The notes: a model not told the origin generated them from the letters alone. A stretch of DNA of 64,000 bases from an uncultured Sphingomonas sp. (GCF_937859915.1 NZ_CALMAW010000053.1:1-64000); one strand, 5' to 3'; numbered from the stretch's first letter, positions 9,581 through 18,671 are shown. Translations and numbers: made by a program.

Positions 9581-10401
9581 AGCGCCGCCTCCTATCCATG
9601 CTCGCGCTGGCCCCGACGCTGGCGCACGCCGACCCCCGTATCGCGACGCGCGACTATCAGGGTAGCGATGTCGTGGTCCTACACGGGCACGCCGGGATCG
9701 AGTCGACGATCGTCTTCGCCGACGACGAGAAGATCGAGAATGTCGCGGTCGGCGACTCCGCCGCCTGGCAGGTCACGCCCAACAAGCGCGCCAATCTGCT
9801 GTTCGTCAAACCGGCTGGTGCGCGCGCACGGACCAACATGACGGTGGTGACCGACCAGCATACCTATCTGTTCGACCTCGTCAGCGCGGCGTCGACACCG
9901 GCGGTCTACATGCTCCGCTTCCGCTATCCGACGCCTCCGCACGCGCCGGCACCCAAACTCGCCGCCGCCGAGATCGCCGCGGCCACGACGATCGTCGCGA
10001 CCCCGCCGTCGCCACCCGCGCCAGACCCGGCAGCGCTCAATTTCGCCTGGGCCAGCCGCGGCGACAAGCATCTGCTGCCCGACCGCTCGTTCGACGACGG
10101 TCACTCGACCTATCTGCAATGGCCGAAGGACGCGACGCTGCCTGCGATCCTCGTGCGCGAGTCGAACGGGATCGAGGGCCCGGTCAATTATACGGTGCAT
10201 GGTGACACGATCGTCGTCGAGGGCGTGCCTGATCAGCTCATCCTGCGCCAGGGCAAGCAGATCGCGACGCTGACGCCGGTGCCGCACGGCCCGCCGCCCG
10301 AACGCACCGACCCGCCCACCGCCGCCGCTCGGCCCGCGACGCTCGCCGATGCGGTCACCCCGGGCCGGCCCTATGCGCATGTCGCGGACGGTCGGCCATG
10401 A
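9577..10401 (+). CDS. virB9: VirB9/TrbG-like outer-membrane core component
   Basis: A 274-aa periplasmic protein with a short signal peptide (LLSMLALAPTLAHA). The VirB9 N-terminal beta domain contains DDEKIENVAVGDSAAWQV and ANLLFVKP. A Pro/Ala linker follows around residues 125-150, then the C-terminal domain (DGHSTYLQWP, LPAILVRESNG, NYTVHGDTIVVEGV). It forms the outer-membrane core with VirB10. The GTG start overlaps the previous stop and follows AAGGAG. Confidence 0.91.
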   Translation: MKRRLLSMLALAPTLAHADPRIATRDYQGSDVVVLHGHAGIESTIVFADDEKIENVAVGDSAAWQVTPNKRANLLFVKPAGARARTNMTVVTDQHTYLFDLVSAASTPAVYMLRFRYPTPPHAPAPKLAAAEIAAATTIVATPPSPPAPDPAALNFAWASRGDKHLLPDRSFDDGHSTYLQWPKDATLPAILVRESNGIEGPVNYTVHGDTIVVEGVPDQLILRQGKQIATLTPVPHGPPPERTDPPTAAARPATLADAVTPGRPYAHVADGRP

Positions 10402-11537
10402 GCCACGACACCCCCCGCACGCTCGGTGCGACGCCCAACCGGCTGATCCTCCAGCGGCTGGGCGAGATCGATCCGCGCAGCCTGCTCGACGAACGCTCGC
10501 TGGTCGACGCCAGCCGCAACGCCTTCCCCATCGTCGCGGGCAACCGCGCGAAAAAGGATTCGTTCGGGCTCGTCGCGGGCGGCGGCATCGCGCTGCTGCT
10601 CGGTGGCCTGACCTTCTGGTCGATGAGCGGCCACCGCGCGCTGCCGCATTCCCAGGCTTCGCAGCCGACATTGCCGGTCGCCGCGCCGCTGTTGCCCGGG
10701 ACGCTTCCGGTGGCGCCGCAGGCGACCGCACCGCGATCGCTGATGATGCCCTCGGTGCCGTCGATCGCGATGACCCCGACGGCGAGGCCTTCTCCGGCGC
10801 CGGTCATGGTGTTCGATACCGGCGCCGCACCGGTCCAGACCGCCGCCCAGGCCGCAACCGCGCCATTGCCTGGCGCGACGACCGCTACCCACCCCGGCGC
10901 TGCCGGCGGCGGCTCGGACAATGACCAATTCGCCAACCGTGTCGGCGACGGTGAGGTCCAGGTCGCCAGCGCGCAGCAGCTCAGCGACCCGTCGATGACG
11001 GTGACGCAGGGCACGCTGATCCCGGCCGTGCTCGAGACCGCGATCGACACCGACCTGCCTGGCTATGTCCGCGCGCTGGTCAGCCGCGACGTGCGCTCGT
11101 TCGACGGCAAGCAGGTGCTGATTCCGCGCTCGTCGCGGCTGATCGGCCAGTATAAGTCCGGGCTCGCCGCCGGTCAGACGCGCGCCTATGTGATCTGGAC
11201 GCGGTTGATCCGCCCCGACGGCGCCTCGGTCGCGCTCGCTTCGCCCGCGGTCGATTTCGCGGGCAATTCGGGGCTGGCGGGCAAGGTCGACGGGCATTTC
11301 ATGCAGCGCTTCGGGTCCGCCGTGCTGCTCTCGGTGGTCGGCGGCCTGGGCGCGCTCGGCAGCAGCGGGACGTCGGTCGTGCTGTCGGGGGGCGGGCAGA
11401 GCGCGGCGTCGGTTGCCGCCCAGCGCGACACGGCCATCCCGCCGACGATCAAGGTGCCGCAAGGCCAGCCGATCCGCGTCTTCACCGCGCGCGATCTCGA
11501 CTTCTCGACCGTTGCACCCGTGGCGCAGTCGCGATGA
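10398..11537 (+). CDS. virB10: VirB10/TrbI-like core channel protein
   Basis: A 379-aa protein with a cytoplasmic N-terminus and a single membrane helix at about residues 56-76. A Pro/Ala-rich periplasmic stretch is followed by the C-terminal TrbI/VirB10 beta-barrel domain (VTQGTLIPAVLETAIDTDL, DGKQVLIPRSSRLIGQY). It spans inner and outer membranes and gates the channel. It overlaps virB9 upstream and virB11 downstream by 4 bases each. Confidence 0.94.
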   Translation: MSHDTPRTLGATPNRLILQRLGEIDPRSLLDERSLVDASRNAFPIVAGNRAKKDSFGLVAGGGIALLLGGLTFWSMSGHRALPHSQASQPTLPVAAPLLPGTLPVAPQATAPRSLMMPSVPSIAMTPTARPSPAPVMVFDTGAAPVQTAAQAATAPLPGATTATHPGAAGGGSDNDQFANRVGDGEVQVASAQQLSDPSMTVTQGTLIPAVLETAIDTDLPGYVRALVSRDVRSFDGKQVLIPRSSRLIGQYKSGLAAGQTRAYVIWTRLIRPDGASVALASPAVDFAGNSGLAGKVDGHFMQRFGSAVLLSVVGGLGALGSSGTSVVLSGGGQSAASVAAQRDTAIPPTIKVPQGQPIRVFTARDLDFSTVAPVAQSR

Positions 11538-12547
11538 CCGTCGCGCTCCAGACGATCGACGCCGGCGAACACAGCGGCAGCGTCTTCCTCGACGCCTATC
11601 TCGCGCCGTTCCGCGCCTGGCTCGATCGCGAGGACGTGACCGAATTGCTGATCAATCGGCCCGGCGAAATGTGGGTCGAGGCGGCGGGGATGCCCGCGAT
11701 GCAGCGCGTGCTTCTGCCCGAGGTCGACGATCGCCATATCCGCCGGCTCGCCGAGCAGATCGCGCGGGTAAGCCATCAGGGCATCAACCGCGAGCAACCT
11801 TTGCTCTCGGCGACCTTGCCCGACGGCGCCCGCGTCCAGTTCGTCGCGCCCTCGGCAACGCGCGACCATTGGGCGATGGCGATTCGGCGGCACCGCATGG
11901 TCGACCTGCCGCTCGACGCCTATGACAGCGGCGCGCTGGCGGCGACCGACCCCGCGCCGATGCGCGACAAGCAGGCCGACCCGATCGGCTTCCTCCGCCA
12001 GGCGATCGCGCAGCGCCGCACGATCCTGGTCAGCGGCGGCACCTCGACCGGCAAGACCACCTTCCTCAACGCGCTGCTCGGCGAGGTGCCCGCGCATGAG
12101 CGCATCATCCTCGTCGAGGACACGCCCGAGATCCGGCTGCGCTGCGCCAACGGGCTCGGTCTCGTCGCGGTCAAGGGCGAGACGGGCGAGGCGCGGATCA
12201 CCACCGAGGACCTGCTCCAGGCCGCGCTCAGGCTGCGCCCCGATCGGATCGTGCTCGGCGAACTGCGCGGGCGCGAAGCGGTCAGCTTCCTGCGCGCGAT
12301 CAACACCGGCCATCCCGGCTCATTCACCACGATCCACGCCAATTCGCCGTCGGGGGCGCTCGAACAGCTTGCGCTGATGGTGATGCAGGCGGGCCTCGGC
12401 CTCTCGCGCGCCGACACGATCGCCTATGCGCGCTCGATGATCGACATCGTCGTGCAACTCGAGCGGCGCGACGGGCGACGCCGGATCGCCGCGATCGAAT
12501 GGATCGGCGACGGCGGCAATCCTGCCGCGGCGGCACCGGTCGCGTGA
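11534..12547 (+). CDS. virB11: VirB11 secretion ATPase
   Basis: A 337-aa hexameric traffic ATPase with Walker A GGTSTGKT at about residues 168-175, an Asp box (IILVEDTPEI), Walker B region (LRPDRIVLGELRG) and His box (TGHPGSFTTIHA). It drives pilus assembly and substrate translocation with VirB4. It is the last secretion gene of the cluster. No VirD4 coupling ATPase or relaxase follows, so substrate choice is unknown. Confidence 0.95.
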   Translation: MTVALQTIDAGEHSGSVFLDAYLAPFRAWLDREDVTELLINRPGEMWVEAAGMPAMQRVLLPEVDDRHIRRLAEQIARVSHQGINREQPLLSATLPDGARVQFVAPSATRDHWAMAIRRHRMVDLPLDAYDSGALAATDPAPMRDKQADPIGFLRQAIAQRRTILVSGGTSTGKTTFLNALLGEVPAHERIILVEDTPEIRLRCANGLGLVAVKGETGEARITTEDLLQAALRLRPDRIVLGELRGREAVSFLRAINTGHPGSFTTIHANSPSGALEQLALMVMQAGLGLSRADTIAYARSMIDIVVQLERRDGRRRIAAIEWIGDGGNPAAAAPVA

Positions 12548-12588
12548 CGTCGACGTTACCCATACCCAACCAGAACAGGGAGTCTATC

Positions 12589-13230
12589 ATGCGTATTCTA
12601 ACCATTGCCGCACTCGCCACGATCGCGATCCAGGCTGCCCCCGCGACCGCGCAGGACATCAGCTCCGACTTTCGCGGCTTCCGGGTCGAGGGCAATGTCG
12701 GCGGCGATCGTTTCCAGTCGCAGGGCATTCACAACAACAAGCTCGGCTATGGCGCCACGGTCGGCTTCGACGGCGTGATCGCGAACCGGATCGTCGTCGG
12801 GCCGGAGGCAAGCTACTGGCGCGCCAACAACTTCTCTGAGAATTGCTCCGCCGGCGTCAACGGCGGTTCGGTGTGCGACAAGTCGTTCGAGGAATATGGC
12901 GCCGCGGTCCGGCTCGGCTATCTGATCACGCCCAACCTTCTGGTTTTCGGCAAGGGCGGCTATGTCAGCAATGAACAGCGCAAGCGGTTCGATCCGACGT
13001 CCAACATCTTCTATGTCAACGGCAGCATCGTCGGCCCGGAGAAGGGCTATTACAATCATGGCCGGACCGATGGCTATCAGGTCGGCGGCGGCGTCGAATA
13101 TGCGATGGGAAGCCGCTTCAACGGTCCGCTGTCCGGTCTCTACGTCTCGGCACAATATATCTATGCCAACTATGACGATCATACCGCCCGGCAGCGCGCC
13201 ATGGCGGGTGTCGGGATACATTTCAAATGA
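12589..13230 (+). CDS. outer-membrane beta-barrel protein (OmpA/Opa-like porin)
   Basis: A 213-aa exported protein with a clear signal peptide (TIAALATIAIQAAPATAQ). A single small beta barrel follows, with alternating amphipathic strands and aromatic girdles (VGPEASYWRANNF, LGYLITPNLLVFGKGGYV, GLYVSAQYIYANYDDH). It ends MAGVGIHFK, with Phe near the C-terminus as in BAM substrates. A Cys pair (NCSAGVNGGSVCDK) lies in one extracellular loop. The start follows ACAGGGAG. It is 41 bases downstream of virB11, so it may be co-transcribed, but a secretion role is only a guess. Confidence 0.85.
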   Translation: MRILTIAALATIAIQAAPATAQDISSDFRGFRVEGNVGGDRFQSQGIHNNKLGYGATVGFDGVIANRIVVGPEASYWRANNFSENCSAGVNGGSVCDKSFEEYGAAVRLGYLITPNLLVFGKGGYVSNEQRKRFDPTSNIFYVNGSIVGPEKGYYNHGRTDGYQVGGGVEYAMGSRFNGPLSGLYVSAQYIYANYDDHTARQRAMAGVGIHFK

Positions 13231-13663
13231 TCGGGCCGAAGATCGCTGTCCAGCGCTGCTCGGAGGTCTGGGCATAGCCGCGCCAACGCATTCTTGCCGA
13301 CTCTGAACTCGCAACCTGTGCGCATTGACAGTCTACTATCGTCAATATTCGATCATCCCTGCGGCGGATGCAGTATTCGCGTCACACATCATGTCTCGGC
13401 TTGCTGCGCGCATCGGCCGACGCATCGATCTGACGGACCGACGTTGGGATGATCGAAGCGCCAAGTGCGTCCACAGATGATGGGCCGTAGGCCCGCGTTA
13501 TACGTCGACAGTTGATAGCGAACATCGATGCACCGCAGATCATCGGGCACACCAGCCCAACGGTGTATCACGAACAGAACTCCCGTCGTGATCAGGCGGT
13601 GTCGGGGAGCGTGCGACACACGGTCTGCGCTACCCTCTCGCTCGGCGCCCAAACTTCATGCCG
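13231..13663. other. intergenic region without a supported gene
   Basis: About 430 bases between the outer-membrane barrel gene and the convergent SDR gene. Only short overlapping frames without ribosome-binding sites or recognisable motifs are present. Base composition is somewhat richer in A/T near 13320-13360. No strong terminator hairpin was found. Confidence 0.5.
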
Positions 13664-14449
13664 TCAGGGCCTCAAGACCCAACCGCCATCGACATGCAGG
13701 GTTTGGCCCGTGATCCACGCACCGGCGTCCGAGCACAGCAACAGGAGCGCACCGACCAGTTCATCCGGTTCACCCTGGGCGCGGCCGGCAACCGTCATCT
13801 TGAGAAACTGCAGAAATGCCGAGTCGTCCGGTACAAGCTGCTTGCCGGCATCGGACGTGACATTGCCAGGCGCGATCGCGTTGGCGGTGATCCCGTCCTT
13901 GCCCAGCGACTTGGCGAGTGTCGTGGTCAAGCCGACAAGCGCGAGCTTGCTGATCCCGTAGATGCCGACGGCCGGGAACGCGCCACCCGACGTCTGGTTG
14001 ACGATCCGGCCGCCACCCCGCGCCCGCATTGCGGGGATCGCCGCCTGGCAGCAGATCAAGGCGCCCGTCAGGTTGACGTTCAGCGTGCGGTTCCAATCTT
14101 CGATCGCGACATCGGCGATTGGCTGATGCCCGAGCTCCGCCATCAACGCGGCATTGTTGACGAGGATGTCGACGCCGCCGAACGCGGACGTGGCGGTATC
14201 GACCATGGCGCGTGCCGAGGCGGGGTCGGTGATGTCGACGCGCACCGCGACCGCGCGTCCGCCATGTGCGGTGATCTCGTCCGCAACGACCTTCGCGCCG
14301 TCCGCCTGGATGTCGGCGACGATGACGGCCGCGCCGGCGCCGGCGAGGCCGAGCGCATAGGCCCGGCCGATCGAGTTGCCGCGCCCGCCCGCCCCCGTGA
14401 CGATCGCGACTTTGCCGTCGAGGCGAAACTGATCGAGAGAAAATGCCAT
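13664..14449 (-). CDS. SDR-family NAD(P)-dependent oxidoreductase
   Basis: A 261-aa classical short-chain dehydrogenase. It has the nucleotide-binding motif TGAGGRGNSIG near residue 19, NNAA at about 95, catalytic YGISK, and C-terminal GQTLHVDGGW. The substrate is unknown. It lies 61 bases downstream of an aldehyde dehydrogenase in the same direction. Together they suggest alcohol-to-aldehyde-to-acid oxidation of a small or aromatic compound, under the divergent GntR-type regulator. Confidence 0.9.
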   Translation of the reverse strand: MAFSLDQFRLDGKVAIVTGAGGRGNSIGRAYALGLAGAGAAVIVADIQADGAKVVADEITAHGGRAVAVRVDITDPASARAMVDTATSAFGGVDILVNNAALMAELGHQPIADVAIEDWNRTLNVNLTGALICCQAAIPAMRARGGGRIVNQTSGGAFPAVGIYGISKLALVGLTTTLAKSLGKDGITANAIAPGNVTSDAGKQLVPDDSAFLQFLKMTVAGRAQGEPDELVGALLLLCSDAGAWITGQTLHVDGGWVLRP

Positions 14450-14510
14450 GTTGTGCGATTCCTAGTGTTGCCGGCCCGCGAGATCGTTCGGCCCTTGCCC
14501 GATGCCGGTC

Positions 14511-15983
14511 TCAGGCCTGCAGGTTGATCCAGACGTTCTTGACCTGCTGGAATTCGCGTAGTCCCTCGATCCCGCCGAGACGCCCGTGGCCCGAATGTTT
14601 CATGCCGCCGAACGGGACGCAGGGCGTCATCGCCTCGCCCGCACCATTGACCTGGACCTGACCCGCCAGCATCTGCGCCGCGACCCTGTGCGCACGGGCG
14701 AGGTTCGTCGTGTGAACATAGGCGCCCAAGCCATAGTCGCTGTCATTGGCGAGCGCGATCGCCTCTTCCTCGCTGTCGAACGGCGTCACGACGAGGACGG
14801 GCCCGAACACTTCCGTCCGCGCGATCTCGCTGGTGGGGTCGACGTCGGCGAGCACCGTGATCGGAAGGAAATAGCCCTGCGCATGATCGCCGCCCAGCCG
14901 CTCGCCACCCACGACCACCCTGCCGCCCGCAGCGATCCCGCGATCGACCATGCCCGAGATCCGGCCGAGCGCGGTCTCCGAGATGACCGGCCCCATGATC
15001 GTATCTGCCGCATAGGGATCGCCGACCTTGATATGACCGGCCATCGCTTCCAGCATCTGCAGATAGGGCTCGTAGATGTGACGCTCGACGAGCAGACGCG
15101 TGCCGTTGACGCAGCCTTGGCCGTTGGCGCTGACGGCACCGGATAGACCGCGTTTGGCGGCAGGCTGAAGGTCGGCATCGGCAAATACGATCACCGCGGA
15201 CTTTCCGCCCAATTCCAGGCCGACGGGTTTGAGCGATTGCGCAGCGTTGGCCAGGATCGTCTTCGCGGTAGCGCCGCTGCCGATGAACTCGATCTTGCCG
15301 ATCCCGGGATGCGACACCATCGCCGCGCCGACCGCGGCGCCGCCCGTCACCAGATTGACGACGCCCGGCGGGAAGCCCGCATCGCGGATCAGTTCGGCCA
15401 GACGCATGACGCTGTACGGCGCGAGATCCGGTGCCTTGAGGACGATGCAATTGCCCGCAGCGAGCGCCGGTGCCAGCACCATCGTGGTGGCGAACAGCGG
15501 CCCGTTCCACGGCACGATGACGCCGACGACGCCATACGGTTCATAGGCGACATAGTCGTGCGCCGCACCGCCCCAGGTCGCGACCGTCCGGCCCTCGATC
15601 TTGTCCGACCAGCCGCCATAATAGCGGAATTTCTGCGCCGCGTCGTAGGACATATGCGGGCCGGCCAGGATGATCGAGCCGTTCTCGGCGGTGAGCAGCG
15701 GCGCCATCTCCTGCGCCTGCGCCTCGATGATCGCGGCCAGCTTGAACATCAGGTCGCGCCGCTTGTCGCCGCTGAGCGACCGCCAAGCGGGAAACGCTGC
15801 CTGCGCCGCTTCCACGGCACGCTCGACGTCCGCCGGGCCTGCCGCGCGGATTTCGCGGGTGACGACGCCCGAGCCGGGATAGATGTGGGCAAATGTCTCG
15901 CCGACGCCGCGTTCTTCGAGCACGCCGCCAATGATGAGCGGATAGCGTGGAAGCGATTCAACTGCCGGCTGCTGGAAGGCCAT
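14511..15983 (-). CDS. NAD(P)+-dependent aldehyde dehydrogenase
   Basis: A 490-aa full-length ALDH. The general base Glu257 (GLELGGKS) and catalytic Cys291 (NGQGCVNGTR) have the usual 34-residue spacing. The C-terminal substrate loop ends in KNVWINLQA, as in benzaldehyde/phenylacetaldehyde-type enzymes. The start at 15983 was chosen over upstream codons because AGGATAGGAG precedes it. It is first in an operon with the SDR and divergent from a GntR-family regulator. It could in principle serve the distant hydroxyproline locus, but nothing in the sequence marks it as 2-oxoglutarate semialdehyde dehydrogenase. Confidence 0.93.
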   Translation of the reverse strand: MAFQQPAVESLPRYPLIIGGVLEERGVGETFAHIYPGSGVVTREIRAAGPADVERAVEAAQAAFPAWRSLSGDKRRDLMFKLAAIIEAQAQEMAPLLTAENGSIILAGPHMSYDAAQKFRYYGGWSDKIEGRTVATWGGAAHDYVAYEPYGVVGVIVPWNGPLFATTMVLAPALAAGNCIVLKAPDLAPYSVMRLAELIRDAGFPPGVVNLVTGGAAVGAAMVSHPGIGKIEFIGSGATAKTILANAAQSLKPVGLELGGKSAVIVFADADLQPAAKRGLSGAVSANGQGCVNGTRLLVERHIYEPYLQMLEAMAGHIKVGDPYAADTIMGPVISETALGRISGMVDRGIAAGGRVVVGGERLGGDHAQGYFLPITVLADVDPTSEIARTEVFGPVLVVTPFDSEEEAIALANDSDYGLGAYVHTTNLARAHRVAAQMLAGQVQVNGAGEAMTPCVPFGGMKHSGHGRLGGIEGLREFQQVKNVWINLQA

Positions 15984-16058
15984 CGCGACTCCTATCCTTT
16001 TGCATGGGGTCCGCTGATCGCGGCCAAGCTCTTCGCTCATTGGCATGGCATCAGATAC

Positions 16059-16140
16059 TATGCATACATCTTGCAGGTCCAGCCAAAGGATATCCCGATC
16101 CGAGCATCGCCACGGCAATATCTATGCTAGGATATACAAG
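16059..16140. promoter_or_regulatory. possible operator region between the ALDH and GntR genes
   Basis: The 174-base divergent spacer contains an 8-base palindrome TATGCATA (16059-16066). It also has a palindrome GGATATCC (16088-16095) and an inverted pair ATATC/GATAT (16118-16122 and 16131-16135). Palindromes of this size next to a GntR-type gene are plausible binding sites, but no repeat is long enough to be decisive. Confidence 0.35.
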
Positions 16141-16157
16141 ACCGAAGGAGGCGGTGT

Positions 16158-16850
16158 ATGGCTGAACCACGGAAGGCACGCACCAAGCTGGTCGCCACGG
16201 CTGCGGACGGGTTGCGCGACATGGTCTTCGCAGCGCCGTCCGGCAGCCGGATCGGGTCGTTGCACGATCTGACAAACGCGCTGGACGTCGGAACCGTGAC
16301 GATCCAGCAGGCCGCACGCGTGCTCGAGCATGAGGGGTTACTTGAAGCGAGGCGTGGCCCGGGGGGCGGATATTATGGCACACGGCCCGATTCGGCGGCG
16401 GTCGGTCGATCGATCGCGGCCTATGTGCGGGCCAACCCGTCGTCGTTCGAGGAAGCGATGAACCTCACGTCGCTGTTGTTCAACGAGCTGGCGGCTGCTG
16501 CGGCAGAGCGGGTCGACGACGGCGCACGGCAGGATATGGACACGCTTCTGCGCCGCGTCGGCACGTGCAAGACGAACATCGACTGCGGCGCCTTCGAGAT
16601 CGACCTTCAGGATCGTCTCTTCACGATCGTTGATTGGCCATTGCTCAGGCTGCTGACCGTCGTGACCCTTGGGGTGAGCAAAACGCAGACCCTGCACCTG
16701 TTGCGCGACGACGATGCCATTGCCCGGTGGAAGCTCGGACGGACAAGGATCATATCGGCGATCCTGTCCGGCGATCCCGACCTGGCGCGCTTTGAGGCGA
16801 ACCGCGGCAATCGTCGCGCTATCCTGGAAAGCCTCGACCTGAAGCGCTGA
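16158..16850 (+). CDS. GntR-family (FadR-like) transcriptional regulator
   Basis: A 230-aa protein with an N-terminal winged helix (LHDLTNALDVGTVTIQQAARVLEHEGLLEARRG) and the typical wing GPGGGYYGTRP. The helical C-terminal effector domain resembles FCD/FadR members, but its metal-binding His pattern is not obvious. The start follows AAGGAGG. It diverges from the ALDH-SDR operon and is followed after 29 bases by a carboxymuconolactone-decarboxylase-like gene. It probably controls both. Confidence 0.82.
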   Translation: MAEPRKARTKLVATAADGLRDMVFAAPSGSRIGSLHDLTNALDVGTVTIQQAARVLEHEGLLEARRGPGGGYYGTRPDSAAVGRSIAAYVRANPSSFEEAMNLTSLLFNELAAAAAERVDDGARQDMDTLLRRVGTCKTNIDCGAFEIDLQDRLFTIVDWPLLRLLTVVTLGVSKTQTLHLLRDDDAIARWKLGRTRIISAILSGDPDLARFEANRGNRRAILESLDLKR

Positions 16851-16879
16851 CTCGTTTCATCTTACACAGGGAGATTTCC

Positions 16880-17266
16880 ATGACGTCGTCGCGTGAGAAA
16901 GGCCTCGAGATTTTTCGGGATGTGTTTGGCGATGCCGCAGCTGATGGCGCGATCACCTATATGCAGACCGACAGCTTTGGCGTCGAAGGCGCCAAATGGG
17001 CGATGGAGTTCGCCTTTGGCACCGTCTGGGCGCGCGATCAGCTTGACCGCAAATTGCGCAGTTGCGCGGTACTTGGCATGCTCATCGCGCTGCGGCAATT
17101 CGATGAGATCGGGCATCACACGAAAATGGGATTGGCGAACGGTCTGACGCGCACCGAAATCGAAGAGATATTCTATTCATCGATACCATATTGCGGACTC
17201 CCCGCGTCGAACGTCGCCAAGGCAGCAATGATGAAGGCGTTCGAAGAGATCGATGCCGCTGCCTGA
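16880..17266 (+). CDS. carboxymuconolactone decarboxylase-family protein
   Basis: A 128-aa small all-helical protein of the CMD/AhpD fold. The conserved core is LDRKLRSCAVLGMLIALRQFDEIGHHTKMGLANG, followed by TEIEEIFYSSIPYCGLPA. It lacks the CxxC pair of AhpD peroxidases, so it fits the gamma-carboxymuconolactone decarboxylase side of the family. It follows the GntR-type gene closely (29 bases, ACAGGGAG ribosome-binding site), suggesting a shared transcript. Substrate unknown. Confidence 0.85.
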   Translation: MTSSREKGLEIFRDVFGDAAADGAITYMQTDSFGVEGAKWAMEFAFGTVWARDQLDRKLRSCAVLGMLIALRQFDEIGHHTKMGLANGLTRTEIEEIFYSSIPYCGLPASNVAKAAMMKAFEEIDAAA

Positions 17267-17361
17267 CGCGCGTGCCGGGATCAACAAACCGGATCTTCAT
17301 CCCGCACGATGGCAGCTCTCCAGAACCTGCCGGTGATTCACGCAGCCGCTCATCCGCGTCA

Positions 17362-17745
17362 TCACCGGCGCGCTTCGGCGATCGCCAGCGTGTCGATATA
17401 TTGCCGGAACCGGGTGATCTTATCGCCCTTCATCGTCCAGACATGCGCGTAGCGCGCATCGGCTCGCTTTCCCGTCGCGCCGTGCAGGCCGGTGAAGGCG
17501 CCTAGCGAGATCACCGTGTTGCCTTCGGTCACAAATTCGGTCGGGACAATCGAGAAGCTTGACCACTCGGCGGTCAGCGGCCCGAACAGGCCTGTTGCGA
17601 CCCGCTCGGGCCCGCGGCCCTCGACCTTATAGTGCCACATGGTGATCCATTCGATGTCGGGCGCCATCAGCGCGAGCGCGCCTGGCGCGTCGCCGGCTGA
17701 GAGACGGTCGTAGAAGCGGCGGACGATGTCGGTCGGATTGGTCAC
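17362..17745 (-). CDS. SnoaL-like / NTF2-fold protein
   Basis: A 127-aa cone-shaped NTF2-like domain with the typical opening (VRRFYDRLSAGDAPGALALMAPDIEWITMW) and ending (HVWTMKGDKITRFRQYIDT). Members include polyketide cyclases, limonene-epoxide hydrolase-like and uncharacterised proteins. No specific activity can be assigned. The start is GTG after AGGAG. It lies 65 bases downstream of the alpha/beta hydrolase in the same direction and is probably its operon partner. Confidence 0.82.
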   Translation of the reverse strand: MTNPTDIVRRFYDRLSAGDAPGALALMAPDIEWITMWHYKVEGRGPERVATGLFGPLTAEWSSFSIVPTEFVTEGNTVISLGAFTGLHGATGKRADARYAHVWTMKGDKITRFRQYIDTLAIAEARR

Positions 17746-17810
17746 GGAGAACTCCTGATAGCCAAGATGAGGGAACCGGGCGGCAGGGGCAACGCCGCCC
17801 GAGGCGAGGA

Positions 17811-18671
17811 TCAGCCGAGATGCCGACCAAGGAATTCACGCATGGCGGCGCCAATCTCGCCGGCGTGGGTCTCCAACGCGAAATGGCCGCTGTCTACGAA
17901 GCGGATGTCGGCTGCGGGTACGTCGCGCTTGAACGCCTCGGCGCCCGGCGGGATGAAGAAAGGGTCGCTCTTTCCCCAGATCGCCAGGAGCGGCGGCTGA
18001 TGCGCGCGCAGATACGCCTGGATCGTGCCGTACAGCGCGACATTGGTGCGGTAATCGAGCAGCAGGTCGAGCTGGATCTCGTCGTTGCCGGGGCGCGCGA
18101 GGTAGAAGTCGTCGAGATTGCGGCCGTCGGGGGACAGTTTGGACGCGTCGGCGACCCCATGGCTGTACTGGAACAGCGTCGTCTGCGGCGCGAGAAGGCT
18201 GCGTAGCGCGTTGCGATTTTCCGGGCTCGGATCATTCCAATAGGCTTGGATCGGCGCAAACGCCTCGGAGACGCCCTCCAAATAGGTGTTGCCGTTCTGG
18301 GTGACGATTGCGCTGACCTTGTCCGGGTGCTCGACCGCCAGGCGGAAGCCGACCGGCGCGCCATAGTCAAAGACATAGAGCGCGAATGTCTCTAGCCCGA
18401 TCACCTCGGTGAACCGGTGAACGACGTCCGCGATGTGCGCGAAGGTGTAGGCGAACCGGTCGCGGCCGGGCTGCTCCGTCATCCCGAAGCCGGGCATATC
18501 CGGAGCGATGACGTGGAAGTCGTCGGCGAGCTCCGGGATCAGGTCGCGGAACATGTGGCTGGCGCTCGGGAAGCCGTGAAGGAGCAGCACTGTCGGGTGA
18601 GCCGGGTTGCCGGCCTCGCGATAGAACAGCGTCAGTCCGTCGACATCGACGGTGTTGAAGGTGACGGGCAT
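17811..18671 (-). CDS. alpha/beta hydrolase (epoxide hydrolase / haloalkane dehalogenase-like)
   Basis: A 286-aa alpha/beta-fold hydrolase with oxyanion motif HGFPSAS. The nucleophile elbow YVFDYGAPVG has Asp rather than Ser, and the catalytic His lies in DSGHFALETH. An Asp nucleophile points to epoxide hydrolase or dehalogenase chemistry rather than an esterase. The start at 18671 follows AAGGAG. It diverges from a LysR regulator 117 bases away, a common detoxification layout. Confidence 0.88.
   Translation of the reverse strand: MPVTFNTVDVDGLTLFYREAGNPAHPTVLLLHGFPSASHMFRDLIPELADDFHVIAPDMPGFGMTEQPGRDRFAYTFAHIADVVHRFTEVIGLETFALYVFDYGAPVGFRLAVEHPDKVSAIVTQNGNTYLEGVSEAFAPIQAYWNDPSPENRNALRSLLAPQTTLFQYSHGVADASKLSPDGRNLDDFYLARPGNDEIQLDLLLDYRTNVALYGTIQAYLRAHQPPLLAIWGKSDPFFIPPGAEAFKRDVPAADIRFVDSGHFALETHAGEIGAAMREFLGRHLG

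Noticed and set aside
4710-12547. The virB cluster as a conjugative plasmid or integrative element
   Set aside because: No relaxase, coupling protein, integrase, replication gene or attachment-site repeat is visible; the flanks are ordinary chromosomal genes.
14511-15983. Aldehyde dehydrogenase as the missing 2-oxoglutarate semialdehyde dehydrogenase
   Set aside because: It is 16 kb away, has its own GntR-type regulator, lacks the ATATCGTAT operator and has a C-terminus like aromatic ALDHs.
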